Below are positions 28,919 to 36,963 of a DNA stretch of 63,627 nucleotides, one piece after another. Where the stretch lies: assembly GCF_006539865.1 (NCBI RefSeq), contig NZ_BJNV01000022.1, forward strand, positions 1 through 63,627, written 5' to 3'. Positions within the stretch are counted from its first letter, which is position 1; each line of letters opens with the position of its first letter. This DNA comes from Zoogloea ramigera. GTDB taxonomy: Bacteria > Pseudomonadota > Gammaproteobacteria > Burkholderiales > Rhodocyclaceae. Under the pieces are notes generated by a model. The model saw nothing but the letters and a program-made list of their open reading frames with translations. It was not told where the DNA came from and did no database searches. Both the position numbers and the translations under genes were made by a program.

Positions 28919-30961
28919 CTACAGTTCGATCGCGATGGACATCCAGACCATGCTGGAGGCCGGGTTCACCGGTTTGCCCCGGTGGGCCGGCAGGCATTGC
29001 TCGGAGCGGTCGGCGATTTCCTGGTGCGGGCCGCCGAGGTTGATGCCGTTAAGCGCCACCTCGGCCTTGCGGCCTTCGAAGCGGAAGGCCCGGGCGATGC
29101 GCAGGTCGAGGGTGGTGTAGGGCTTCGAGGTGGTCTCGCAACCCGGCACGTAGCCGTAACCACCGGCCAGCTGGCCCATCCGCAGCAGGCTGGCGGTGCT
29201 GGTCCAGCCGGCCGGGTAGCTCTGCAGCCAGGTCAGGCTGGCCGAATAGGGCGAGGTGCGCTCGCGGATCTCCTCGTCCTTCATGCGGCGGTCGATCAGG
29301 GTGTGGCTGAGCAGCAGCTCGCCGCCGGACCAGGGCCGCGTCCGCAGCTGGTACTCGATGCCGCGCAGCTCGACAGCGGAGTCGAGGTTGGTGAACTGCG
29401 AGATCGGCAGGGGCAGTGCATCCGACGCCAGCGGGCCCGGAGCGGAGGTTCTGCGGCGGATCACGAAGTCGCTGATCCGCTCGTTGAATACGCGCACGTC
29501 CAGCGTCGCGTCCATGGACGGGAAGCGGCCCAGGTAGCCCAGCTCGATGGTATCCACGTGGGGGATGCGCAGGTTGGGGTTGGGCGCGTAGGGCCAGGCG
29601 ATGGGCAGCGCCCCCGGCGCGCCCTTCGGGTCGTAGGCGCGCACGTCGCCATACACTTCGAACAGGTTGCGCTGCTGCCAGGCCCGCGAATAACCCGCCC
29701 GGAAGGTGTTGGTGGCGCTGGCCTGCCAGTTGACGAAGGCCCGCGGAATGAACTGGGTGGCGGCGGCGCCGTTTTTTTCAACCAGGGCGCCGAGGTTGAG
29801 CTGCCAGGCCGGCGTCAGCCGCCAGTCGAGGTTGGAGAAGGCCCGGTAGAGCTCGTGCGGCGGTGGGTTGCCGCTGGCGAAAAGCGGGAGTGCGTCGGAT
29901 TCATCCTGACGCGCTTCCAGGCCCCACACCAGCCGCGCCTGGGGGTTGAGCGCAAAGCGGTGCTGCAGCTCGGCGTTGCTGCGGGTGTTCGTCCCGCTGC
30001 GGGAGAGGGGCACGTTCAAGAACTGCCGGCCGTTGGCCGCGCCATTGGCCTGCCAGTTGTCCGTGCCGGATTCGCGGTTGTGGTAGAGGCTGGCCAGCCA
30101 TTCCTCGTCTTCGCCCGCGGTATGGCGCCAGGTGAGGTGCAGGCTGTAGTCGGCCGAGCCCATCGTGCGCACGGCGTTGTTGTCGAAGATGGAGTCGGGG
30201 TAGCCCTGGCCGCGCTCGCCCTTGTTGTAGCCGGCGCGCAGGGTGAGTTCGTTGCGGGCGTCCAGCCGGTAGTCGCTGCGCAGGCTGAGTACCTGGCTGT
30301 GGCGTGAATCGTTGACGCCGCTGAAGCCGTTGTCACGGGTCTGGACCGCCGAGATCCGCACGCCGAGGTCGTCGCTGCCGCCGCTCCAGACCGCCTGGAC
30401 GTCGGCGATGCCGTGGTTGCCCAGGTTGACCTGACCGCGGCTGCCGCGATCCTGCTGGGAATGGCGGGTGATGATGTTGATCACGCCCAGAAAGGCGTTG
30501 GCGCCGAAGGCGTTGGAGTTGGTGCCGCGGACGACTTCGATGCGTTCGATCTCGTCGACGGTGAGGGCCAGCCCCGACCAGTCGACCCCGCCGAAGGAGC
30601 TCGGCGCATACACCGAACGGCCGTCGATGAGCACCTGGATCTCGGTGGGGAAGTCGCTGCCCAGCCCGTGGTAGGTGACCCACTGGCCGTGGCCCCGCTC
30701 CTGGCCGATCTGCATGCCGGGCACCAGGCGCAGCAGGCGCGCCACGTCGCGATAACCGGTGGCGCGGATGAAGTCCCGGTCGAGAATGGTGACGGCCCCC
30801 GGCGCTTCGTGGAGGACCTGCGGCAGGCGCGAGGCCGACAGGACGGTCGGCAGTTCCTCGAAGAAGGGCGACTCACCGGCCGTGGCCCGCCCCTGGGCGG
30901 CAGCGGTGGCCGACAGTGCGCCTGCAAGGAGGACAAGCAAGGTCCGGGGGGTAGGAAGCAT
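28919..30961 (-). CDS. TonB-dependent outer-membrane receptor
   Basis: 680 residues. Signal peptide LLVLLAGALSATAAAQG, a plug domain (VLSASRLPQVLHEAPGAVTILDRDFI.. VLIDGRSVYAPSSFGG.. IERIEVVRGTNSNAFGANAFLGVINIIT), then a beta-barrel of about 500 residues. It imports an unknown ligand across the outer membrane with TonB energy; no ligand motif stands out. It faces the efflux operon tail to tail, with 18 bp between stops, so shared function is only suggested. Start at 30961 puts the signal peptide at the N-terminus; the frame opens further upstream at 31090 without signal-like sequence. The last residue is Leu rather than the usual Phe. Confidence 0.9.
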   Translation of the reverse strand: MLPTPRTLLVLLAGALSATAAAQGRATAGESPFFEELPTVLSASRLPQVLHEAPGAVTILDRDFIRATGYRDVARLLRLVPGMQIGQERGHGQWVTYHGLGSDFPTEIQVLIDGRSVYAPSSFGGVDWSGLALTVDEIERIEVVRGTNSNAFGANAFLGVINIITRHSQQDRGSRGQVNLGNHGIADVQAVWSGGSDDLGVRISAVQTRDNGFSGVNDSRHSQVLSLRSDYRLDARNELTLRAGYNKGERGQGYPDSIFDNNAVRTMGSADYSLHLTWRHTAGEDEEWLASLYHNRESGTDNWQANGAANGRQFLNVPLSRSGTNTRSNAELQHRFALNPQARLVWGLEARQDESDALPLFASGNPPPHELYRAFSNLDWRLTPAWQLNLGALVEKNGAAATQFIPRAFVNWQASATNTFRAGYSRAWQQRNLFEVYGDVRAYDPKGAPGALPIAWPYAPNPNLRIPHVDTIELGYLGRFPSMDATLDVRVFNERISDFVIRRRTSAPGPLASDALPLPISQFTNLDSAVELRGIEYQLRTRPWSGGELLLSHTLIDRRMKDEEIRERTSPYSASLTWLQSYPAGWTSTASLLRMGQLAGGYGYVPGCETTSKPYTTLDLRIARAFRFEGRKAEVALNGINLGGPHQEIADRSEQCLPAHRGKPVNPASSMVWMSIAIEL

Positions 30962-31108
30962 CGACAACGCGCTTGGCTTTTGTTTTGCGGGGGGAGGGCG
31001 CCGTGCCCTGGAAATATCCCCACCATTGTTGAGCCAATTATATCCATCCCGCCCAACCGGGCGCTGCCAAATATTTGCAGCGCCGTGCAAGTTGTCGTGA
31101 CACGGTGG

Positions 31109-31142
31109 GCCGTCCTGCGGGTTGTGGCACCCGCAGGACGGC
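31109..31142. other. 13-bp perfect inverted repeat
   Basis: GCCGTCCTGCGGG (31109-31121) and its complement CCCGCAGGACGGC (31130-31142) around an 8-nt loop, 6 bp after the stop of the protease gene. Very stable in RNA but without a T-tract on the minus strand. Probably a 3' stem-loop or factor-assisted terminator for the protease gene. Confidence 0.6.
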
Positions 31143-31147
31143 GGCGT

Positions 31148-32647
31148 TCAGCCTATCCGCACGGGCAGGAAGATGCGGCTCCCGCCGCGCTGGATCAGCA
31201 GCGCGAAGCGGTTGCCGGCGGCATCGAGCAGCTTGCGGAACTGCTCGATCCCGGTGATGGGCTGGTTGTTGACGCCGATGATCACGTCGCCGGGCTGCAG
31301 GCCGGACTTGGCCGCGGGGCCGCTGAGGCCTTCGACGACCACCCCTCCGGGCACCCCGAGGCGGGACGCCTCCTGGGCGGTGAGGGCACGGCCGGTGAGG
31401 CCCAGCTTGCCGCTGGCGCTCTCGCTCTTGCGCTCGGCGCCGCCCATCGCGGCGAGCTTCTCGCCGGCCTGTTCGCCGAGCGTGACGTTGATGTCGCGGG
31501 CCTTGCGGTCGCGCCAGATCGACAGGCGGACCACCGAGCCGGGCTTCTGCTCGCCGATGATGCGCGGCAGGTCGGCGGAGTTGTCCACCTTCTGGCCATT
31601 GACGCCCAGCACCACGTCGCCCGGCGCGAGGCCGGCCTTTTCGGCCGGGGAGCCGTTCTCGACGCTGGCCACCAGGGCGCCGACGGGCTTGTCGAGGCCG
31701 AAGTTCTGGGCCAGCTCGGCGTCGAGGCCCTGGATCGCCACGCCCAGGCGGCCGCGGGAGACCTTGCCGTACTTCTGGAGCTGGTCCTTGACCTTCATCG
31801 CCACGTCGATCGGGATCGCAAACGAGATGCCCATGAAGCCGCCCGAGCGCGAGTAGATCTGCGAGTTGATGCCGATCACCTCGCCGGCCAGGTTGAACAG
31901 CGGGCCGCCCGAGTTGCCCGGGTTGATCGCCACGTCGGTCTGGATGAAGGGCACGTAGTTCTCGTCGGGCAGGCGGCGCGCCTTGGCGCTGATGATGCCG
32001 GCCGTCACGGTGTTCTCGAAGCCGAAGGGCGAGCCCATCGCGATGACCCACTCGCCCACCTTGGTGCGCTCGGCGTCGCCGGTGCGGACAAAGGGCAGGC
32101 CGGCGGCGTCGATCTTGAGCAGGGCCACGTCGGTGCGTTTGTCGACGCCCACCACCTTGGCCTTGAAGTCGCGCTTGTCGGTGAGCTTGACGGTGACCTC
32201 GCTGGCGCCATCGACCACGTGGGCGTTGGTCAGCACGTAGCCGTCGGGGCTCACGATGAAGCCGGAGCCGACGCCCTGCTGGATCTGCTCGGGCATCCGC
32301 CCGCCGCCGTTGCCCGGCATCCCCGGCACCGGTACGCCGAAGCGGCGCAGGAAGTCGTAGAAGGGGTCGCCCGCGAAGGCGTCTTCGCCCGAGGTGGCGC
32401 CGCTGCGCCCGACCTTCTGGGTCACGCTGATGTTCACCACCGCCGGGCCGACCTGCTCGACCAGCGCCGAGAAGTCGGGCAGGCCGTAACGGCCGGCCGC
32501 CGGCGCGGTGGCAGGCGCCGCGGCCGGGGCCGCGCTGCCATTGGCCGCGTGGGACGGGGAGATCGCGCCGCCCTCCTGCAGGCAGCCGGTGAGGGCGAGG
32601 ACGATGGCGGAAAAGGCAAGGGTGGATCGAAACACGGTGGGCTTCAT
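31148..32647 (-). CDS. Do family serine endopeptidase (DegQ/MucD/HtrA)
   Basis: 499 residues. Periplasmic chaperone-protease for misfolded envelope proteins. The signal LALTGCLQEGG looks like a lipobox, so it may be a lipoprotein, unlike E. coli DegP. An Ala/Pro-rich linker follows, then the trypsin-like domain with the triad His in TNAHVV, Asp in KRTDVALLK and Ser in GNSGGPL, and two PDZ domains (PVGALVASVENGSPAEKAGL; GGVVVEGLSGPAAKSGLQPGDVI). Start at 32647 fits the signal; upstream frame is repeat DNA. Divergent from oxyR. Confidence 0.94.
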   Translation of the reverse strand: MKPTVFRSTLAFSAIVLALTGCLQEGGAISPSHAANGSAAPAAAPATAPAAGRYGLPDFSALVEQVGPAVVNISVTQKVGRSGATSGEDAFAGDPFYDFLRRFGVPVPGMPGNGGGRMPEQIQQGVGSGFIVSPDGYVLTNAHVVDGASEVTVKLTDKRDFKAKVVGVDKRTDVALLKIDAAGLPFVRTGDAERTKVGEWVIAMGSPFGFENTVTAGIISAKARRLPDENYVPFIQTDVAINPGNSGGPLFNLAGEVIGINSQIYSRSGGFMGISFAIPIDVAMKVKDQLQKYGKVSRGRLGVAIQGLDAELAQNFGLDKPVGALVASVENGSPAEKAGLAPGDVVLGVNGQKVDNSADLPRIIGEQKPGSVVRLSIWRDRKARDINVTLGEQAGEKLAAMGGAERKSESASGKLGLTGRALTAQEASRLGVPGGVVVEGLSGPAAKSGLQPGDVIIGVNNQPITGIEQFRKLLDAAGNRFALLIQRGGSRIFLPVRIG

Positions 32648-32752
32648 GCGTGGCTCCTGAATTTTCACGGGAGAGTGGACGCGCCCCGGCAGGGGCCGTT
32701 CCCTGGACGAACGTTGACTTACAAATCTTGGGGCGGCCCGCTGCGGAAACAA

Positions 32753-32819
32753 GGGGGTGGGTATTGGGGAGTGGGTATTGGGGGGCGCCCACTTCCCACT
32801 TCCCAATACCTACTCCCCA
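32753..32819. repeat. G-run tandem and inverted repeat in the protease-oxyR promoter region
   Basis: Two direct copies of GTGGGTATTGGGG are followed by an imperfect inverted copy (CCCACTTCCCACTTCCC, then AATACC). The plus strand at 32753-32785 has five runs of three to six G separated by loops of 1-4 nt, a classic G-quadruplex pattern. It lies between the divergent protease and oxyR genes, about 80 bp from the oxyR start. Confidence 0.75.
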
Positions 32820-32865
32820 CATGCCCATGTATAGTTAAAGCCTATCGCCATCGCAGGGAGCTTTC

Positions 32866-33798
32866 ATGACGCTTACCGATCTTCGCTACCTCGTGGCCCT
32901 CGCCCGCGAACGTCACTTCGGGCACGCCGCCGAGCGCTGCAACGTCAGCCAGCCGACCCTGTCGGTGGCCATCAAGAAGCTCGAGGAAGAGCTGGCGGTG
33001 ACGCTCTTCGAGCGCAGCGCCGCCGACGTGAAGATCACCGACATCGGCGCGCGCATCGTCGCCCAGGCCGAGAAGGTGCTCCTCGAGGCGGGCCAGATCA
33101 AGGAGCTCGCCACCGCCGGCCGCGACCCGCTGTCGGGCCCCCTCAAGCTCGGCGTGATCTACACCATCGGGCCCTACCTGCTGCCCCACCTGATTCCCCG
33201 GGTGCACGCCGCCGCGCCGTCGATGCCGCTGCTGATCCAGGAGAACTACACCGCCCGCCTGGCCGAGTCCCTCAAGCGCGGCGACCTCGACGTGATCGTC
33301 GTGGCGCTGCCCTTCGAAGAGCCCGGCATCGTTACCCAGGCGGTGTACGACGAGCCCTTCCGGGTGCTGCTGCCCGCCGGCCACGGCTGGGAGTCGGAGG
33401 AGCGCATCCCCGCCAGCCGGCTCGCCGAGGCGCCGCTGCTGCTGCTCGGTGCCGGCAACTGCTTCCGCGACCAGGTGCTCGAAGCCTGCCCCCTGTGCCG
33501 CCCCGGCGAGGGCCTGCAGCGCACCCTCGAGGGCAGCTCCCTCGAGACCATCCGCCACATGGTCGCCACCGGCGCCGGCATCACCGTGCTGCCCAGCACC
33601 GCCGCCGACGCGCTGCCCGGCGGCAATTCGCTGCTCACCGTGCGCCCCTTCACCACGCCGGAACCCTTCCGCCGCGTCGCCCTGGCCTGGCGCGTCACCT
33701 ACCCGCGCAGCGGCGCCATCGACGTGATCCGCGCCGCCATCCTCGACAGCCCCCTCGCCGGCGTCAAGCCGGTGGGCAGCCCGGGTAGGTTGGGCTAG
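32866..33798 (+). CDS. oxyR: LysR-family peroxide regulator OxyR
   Basis: 310 residues. N-terminal LysR winged helix (DLRYLVALARERHFGHAAERCNVSQPTLSVAIKKLEEEL) and a C-terminal sensing domain with the OxyR redox pair in GAGNCFRDQVLEAC (Cys residues nine apart, as C199/C208 in E. coli). It senses hydrogen peroxide by forming a disulfide and then controls catalase and peroxidase genes. GGGAG precedes the ATG. The last codons and stop lie inside a degenerate copy of the REP-like repeat (33785-33818), so the C-terminal tail is repeat-derived. No katG or ahpC in the window. Confidence 0.94.
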   Translation: MTLTDLRYLVALARERHFGHAAERCNVSQPTLSVAIKKLEEELAVTLFERSAADVKITDIGARIVAQAEKVLLEAGQIKELATAGRDPLSGPLKLGVIYTIGPYLLPHLIPRVHAAAPSMPLLIQENYTARLAESLKRGDLDVIVVALPFEEPGIVTQAVYDEPFRVLLPAGHGWESEERIPASRLAEAPLLLLGAGNCFRDQVLEACPLCRPGEGLQRTLEGSSLETIRHMVATGAGITVLPSTAADALPGGNSLLTVRPFTTPEPFRRVALAWRVTYPRSGAIDVIRAAILDSPLAGVKPVGSPGRLG

Positions 33799-33818
33799 TC
33801 CACAGGGCGTAATCCGAC
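33785..33818. repeat. Degenerate REP-like palindromic element
   Basis: GTAGGTTGGGCTAG followed by CACAGGGCGTAATCCGAC resembles the elements at 63536-63565 and 63607-63627. It overlaps the end of oxyR and supplies its TAG stop (33796-33798). Confidence 0.6.
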
Positions 33819-33846
33819 GTCGCCTCGACGGATTTCCCCCGACCTG

Positions 33847-34140
33847 GCCTGAAAATTCGCCGACTTTGCCTAAAGATTAGGCACCGCCGCCTCAAAATGA
33901 GTCAGCGCCGCCTCATTTTTAGTCGCCGCTGCCTAAATTTTAGGCGGCACTGCGTAATTATGAGGCGACTCTGCCTAAATTTTAGGCGATCGACCCTCCC
34001 GCGGACCCTCCGTCGCCTAAAAATGAGGCAGCCGAGGGTGGCGGGGACCCTCTCTTGCCTAAAATTTAGGCGATGCTGCCTAAACTTTAGGCGGCGTTGC
34101 CTCAAAATTAGGCGATGGAGGGTCGGCCGGACCCTCCGTC
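33847..34140. repeat. Palindromic 21-bp periodic array, 14 units
   Basis: Fourteen 15-bp units, each followed by a 6-bp spacer, start at 33847, 33868 and every 21 bp to 34120. Eleven are variants of GCCTAAA-N-TTTAGGC; the units at 33931 and 33973 are identical and, with those at 34057 and 34078, have perfect arms. Half-sites also occur as GCCTCAA/GCCTCAT and TGAGGC, in mixed pairs. Units at 33994, 34036 and 34120 are GC-cored instead (GGGTCGGCCGGACCC is the clearest). Spacers vary in sequence but never in length. It fills the gap between the 3' ends of oxyR and the cyclo-ligase gene, ending 3 bp from the latter's stop. 21 bp is two helical turns, so all palindrome centres face one side of the DNA. 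Both strands can be read as open heptads, a consequence of the period. Confidence 0.92.
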
Positions 34141-34142
34141 GA

Positions 34143-34772
34143 TCAACAAAACGCCAGCGCCCCAGCCCGGCCCCCACTCCCCCCAAACACCCCCGCCTCG
34201 GTGACGACCCAGTCCATCGGCTTGTCGTGGGCCTGGGGGTGGGTGGACTCGCAGCGGGCCAGCTCGAAGGCCACCCCCACGCAGGTGGGGGCCGGGTCGA
34301 GGGCGGCCAGGGTGCGGTCGAAATAACCGCCGCCGTAGCCCAGCCGGTAGCCCGCGGCGTCGAAAACGTTGAGGGGCACGATCAGCAGCTCCGGTGACAC
34401 CGGCTCGTCGCCGGCCGGGATCGGGATGCCGTGGTGGTCGGTGGCCATCGGCGCATCCGGCCGCCAGCGCAGGAACTCCATCGGGCGGGCCGGGGTCAGC
34501 ACCACCGGCAGGGCCGCCCGGCGAGCCGGGTCGGCGGCCAGCCAGCGGTGGGCCCAGGGCAGCAGATCCACCTCGCCGCGCCACGGCCAGCAGAAGGCCA
34601 GGCAGCCCGGCGCGAGGCGGGCCACCAGCGCATCCAGGTGCGTCTCGATGCGCCCGGTGAGGGCCTGGCGCTCCGCGGCAGGCAGCGCTTCGCGGGCGGC
34701 GATGCGTTCGCTGCGCAGGGCCTTGCGCAATGCAGCAATCCGGGCGTCAGGGGGCGGGAAGGGGGTGGTCAC
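34143..34772 (-). CDS. ygfA: 5-formyltetrahydrofolate cyclo-ligase
   Basis: 209 residues. Converts 5-formyl-THF to 5,10-methenyl-THF with ATP. Basic N-terminal helix (ALRKALRSERIAAREALPAAERQ), PLNVFDAAGYRLGYGGGYFDRTLA (substrate and nucleotide-binding signature) and the C-terminal DWVVTEAGV motif. Start is GTG at 34772, with GGAG 9 nt upstream; the frame extends to 34946 but that overlaps the divergent slt gene and has no family match. In many proteobacteria 6S RNA adjoins this gene; I do not see one here, only the palindromic array downstream. Confidence 0.92.
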   Translation of the reverse strand: MTTPFPPPDARIAALRKALRSERIAAREALPAAERQALTGRIETHLDALVARLAPGCLAFCWPWRGEVDLLPWAHRWLAADPARRAALPVVLTPARPMEFLRWRPDAPMATDHHGIPIPAGDEPVSPELLIVPLNVFDAAGYRLGYGGGYFDRTLAALDPAPTCVGVAFELARCESTHPQAHDKPMDWVVTEAGVFGGSGGRAGALAFC

Positions 34773-34824
34773 TGTGCTATTCTCCGGCGGCAATCGGGCT
34801 GGAACGTGGCGGAAACTGGAAGCA

Positions 34825-36801
34825 ATGAAGAATAGCGTGTGGGCCGTTCTGGCGGCATTTTTGTGGATGGCCTCCCCGGCCGGTGGCGACCCTGGCGACG
34901 AGCGGATCCTGCTCGCCAAGGACGCCGCGCGGAGCGGTGACCGCAACCGGCTCGCGCTGTATGCCCCGCCGACCGGCCATCCCCTCGACCCCTACCCCGA
35001 ATACTGGGCCCTGTCGGCCCACGTCGCCCGCCCGGGCGACCTCAACCCGCTCCCCATCCTCGACTTCCTCGAGCGCCAGCGCGGCAGCCTGCTGGCCGAG
35101 CGCCTGCGCGGCGAATGGCTGCGTGCCCTCGGCAAGCGCGGCGAGTGGGACACCCTGGCGGCCGAGTTTCCGGCCATGGAGCAGCCCGAGCAGGACGTCA
35201 AGTGCTACCACCTCCAGGCCCGCCTCGGCCTGGGCGACGCCGCGGCCCTCGACGACGCGCGCCCGCTGTGGTTCTCGCTGGTCGACACGCCGGAGAGCTG
35301 CATCCCGGTGCTGCAGGCCCTGGTCCGCGAAGCCCGGGTGAGCCCCGACGAAACCTGGAGCCGCGTGCGCCGCCTGATGGAAGCCAAGCGCTTTGCCGGC
35401 GCCCGCGCGGTGGCCGCCTGGCTGCCCGCCGACCAGCAGCCCGCCAGCATCGAGCTCGAGCGGGCGGGGCAGACGCCCTCCACCTACCTCGACCGCCTGC
35501 CGGTCAGCTTCGCCGCCCAGCGCCAGGGCCGCGAGCTGGCGCTGATCGCGCTGGCCCGCCTGTCCCGCGACGACCCGATGGGTGCCTACACCCGCTACCT
35601 CGGCCTCAACGAACGCTTCTCGGCCGCCGAGCGCAGCTACGCCCTTGGCCAGATCGCCTGGCAGGCCGCCACCCGGCTGATGCCCGACGCCAACCCCTGG
35701 TTCAAGGCCGCCGGCGACACCCCGATGTCCGAAGAGCAGGCCGCCTGGCGGGTGCGCGCCGCGCTGCGGGCCGGTGACTGGCGCGGCGTAAAGGCCGGCG
35801 TCGAGGCCATGCCGGCCGAGCAGCGCAAGCTCCCCGACTGGACCTACTGGCTCGGCCGCGCCCAGATGGCGCTGGGCAACCGCGACGCCTCGCGCCTCGA
35901 GTTCGAGCGCATCGCCGGCCACCCGACCTTCTACGGCATCCTCGCCGACGAGGAGCTCGGGCGCGGCTTCACGCTGCCCAAAAAGGCCCGCGCCCTCAGC
36001 GCCGACGAGGCCGAGCAGGTTCGCCAGACCCCCGGCGTGCAGCGCGCGCTGGCCTTGTTCCGCCTCGAGATGCGCACCGAAGGCGCCCGCGAATGGAACT
36101 GGACGATGCGCAACCGGGACGACCGTTTCCTGATCGGCGCCGCCCAGCTCGCCCAGCAGCTCGGCATCTACGACCGGGCCATCAATGCCGCCGACCGCAC
36201 CAAGAGCGAGCACGACTACAGCCTGCGCTACCTCGCCCCCTACCGCGAGCGTATCGAACCCAACGCCCGCAATCAGTCCCTCGACCCGGGCTGGGTGTAT
36301 GGCCTGATGCGCCAGGAGAGCCGCTTCGTCACCGCAGCCCGCTCCAGCGTGGGCGCCCAGGGCCTGATGCAGATCATGCCCGCCACCGGCCAGTGGGTGG
36401 CCGGCAAGCTCGGCATGAAGGGCTACCACATCGGCTGGTTGCGCGACCCCGACACCAACGTGATGCTCGGCACCACCTACATGCGGATGGTCCTCGAAGG
36501 CCTCGACAACCACCCGGTGCTGGCCTCGGCCGCCTACAACGCCGGCCCCGGGCGGGCCCGCAAGTGGAAGGATGCGCGGCCCCTGGAGGGCGCCATCTAC
36601 GCCGAGACCATCCCCTTCGGCGAGACCCGCGACTATGTAAAAAAGGTGATGGCCAACTCCGTCATCTACGCCGCCCTGCTCGACGGCAAGGCGCCGTCGC
36701 TGAAGGGGCGCCTCGGCACCATCGCGCCGAGCGCCGGCGGCGACTTCTCCGGCCTGGGGAGCCCGGCGCCGGGGGCCGGCCTGGAGCCCGCCGCCGAATA
36801 A
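34825..36801 (+). CDS. slt: Soluble lytic murein transglycosylase, Slt70 type
   Basis: 658 residues. Signal peptide (VWAVLAAFLWMASPAGG), a long helical U-ring domain rich in Ala/Leu/Arg repeats, a linker domain and a C-terminal lysozyme-like catalytic domain. The catalytic glutamate is in MRQESRFVTAARSSVGAQGL, followed by MQIMPATGQWVA and AYNAGPGRARKW. It cleaves peptidoglycan glycan strands with 1,6-anhydro product in the periplasm. ATG at 34825, 52 bp from the divergent cyclo-ligase start. A Gly/Pro tail closes it. Confidence 0.95.
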   Translation: MKNSVWAVLAAFLWMASPAGGDPGDERILLAKDAARSGDRNRLALYAPPTGHPLDPYPEYWALSAHVARPGDLNPLPILDFLERQRGSLLAERLRGEWLRALGKRGEWDTLAAEFPAMEQPEQDVKCYHLQARLGLGDAAALDDARPLWFSLVDTPESCIPVLQALVREARVSPDETWSRVRRLMEAKRFAGARAVAAWLPADQQPASIELERAGQTPSTYLDRLPVSFAAQRQGRELALIALARLSRDDPMGAYTRYLGLNERFSAAERSYALGQIAWQAATRLMPDANPWFKAAGDTPMSEEQAAWRVRAALRAGDWRGVKAGVEAMPAEQRKLPDWTYWLGRAQMALGNRDASRLEFERIAGHPTFYGILADEELGRGFTLPKKARALSADEAEQVRQTPGVQRALALFRLEMRTEGAREWNWTMRNRDDRFLIGAAQLAQQLGIYDRAINAADRTKSEHDYSLRYLAPYRERIEPNARNQSLDPGWVYGLMRQESRFVTAARSSVGAQGLMQIMPATGQWVAGKLGMKGYHIGWLRDPDTNVMLGTTYMRMVLEGLDNHPVLASAAYNAGPGRARKWKDARPLEGAIYAETIPFGETRDYVKKVMANSVIYAALLDGKAPSLKGRLGTIAPSAGGDFSGLGSPAPGAGLEPAAE

Positions 36802-36963
36802 GGGAATTTCTTCAGGGCTTGGCGAGTCAATCCAGGGTGAGAGGCGTGCCGCCGTGACGGGCGCCGACCCGCAGGAACAGCGCGCTTCGGCAGGGTTTTC
36901 AAGGCTGCACGAAGCGCTTCGCCGCCTTATCCAGGTTCAACCCATCCTCATCGGAGTCCCAAC

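Noticed and set aside
33847-34140. CRISPR array
   Set aside because: Repeats are only 15 bp, palindromic and degenerate, spacers are 6 bp, and no cas gene is present.
33897-34397. Protein gene over the palindromic array (166 codons, plus strand)
   Set aside because: Repeats drive the open frame; it overlaps the cyclo-ligase gene and has no ribosome site. The opposite strand gives an equally good frame.
34773-34946. Longer start for the cyclo-ligase
   Set aside because: Would overlap the divergent slt start and lacks family similarity; the GTG at 34772 has GGAG.
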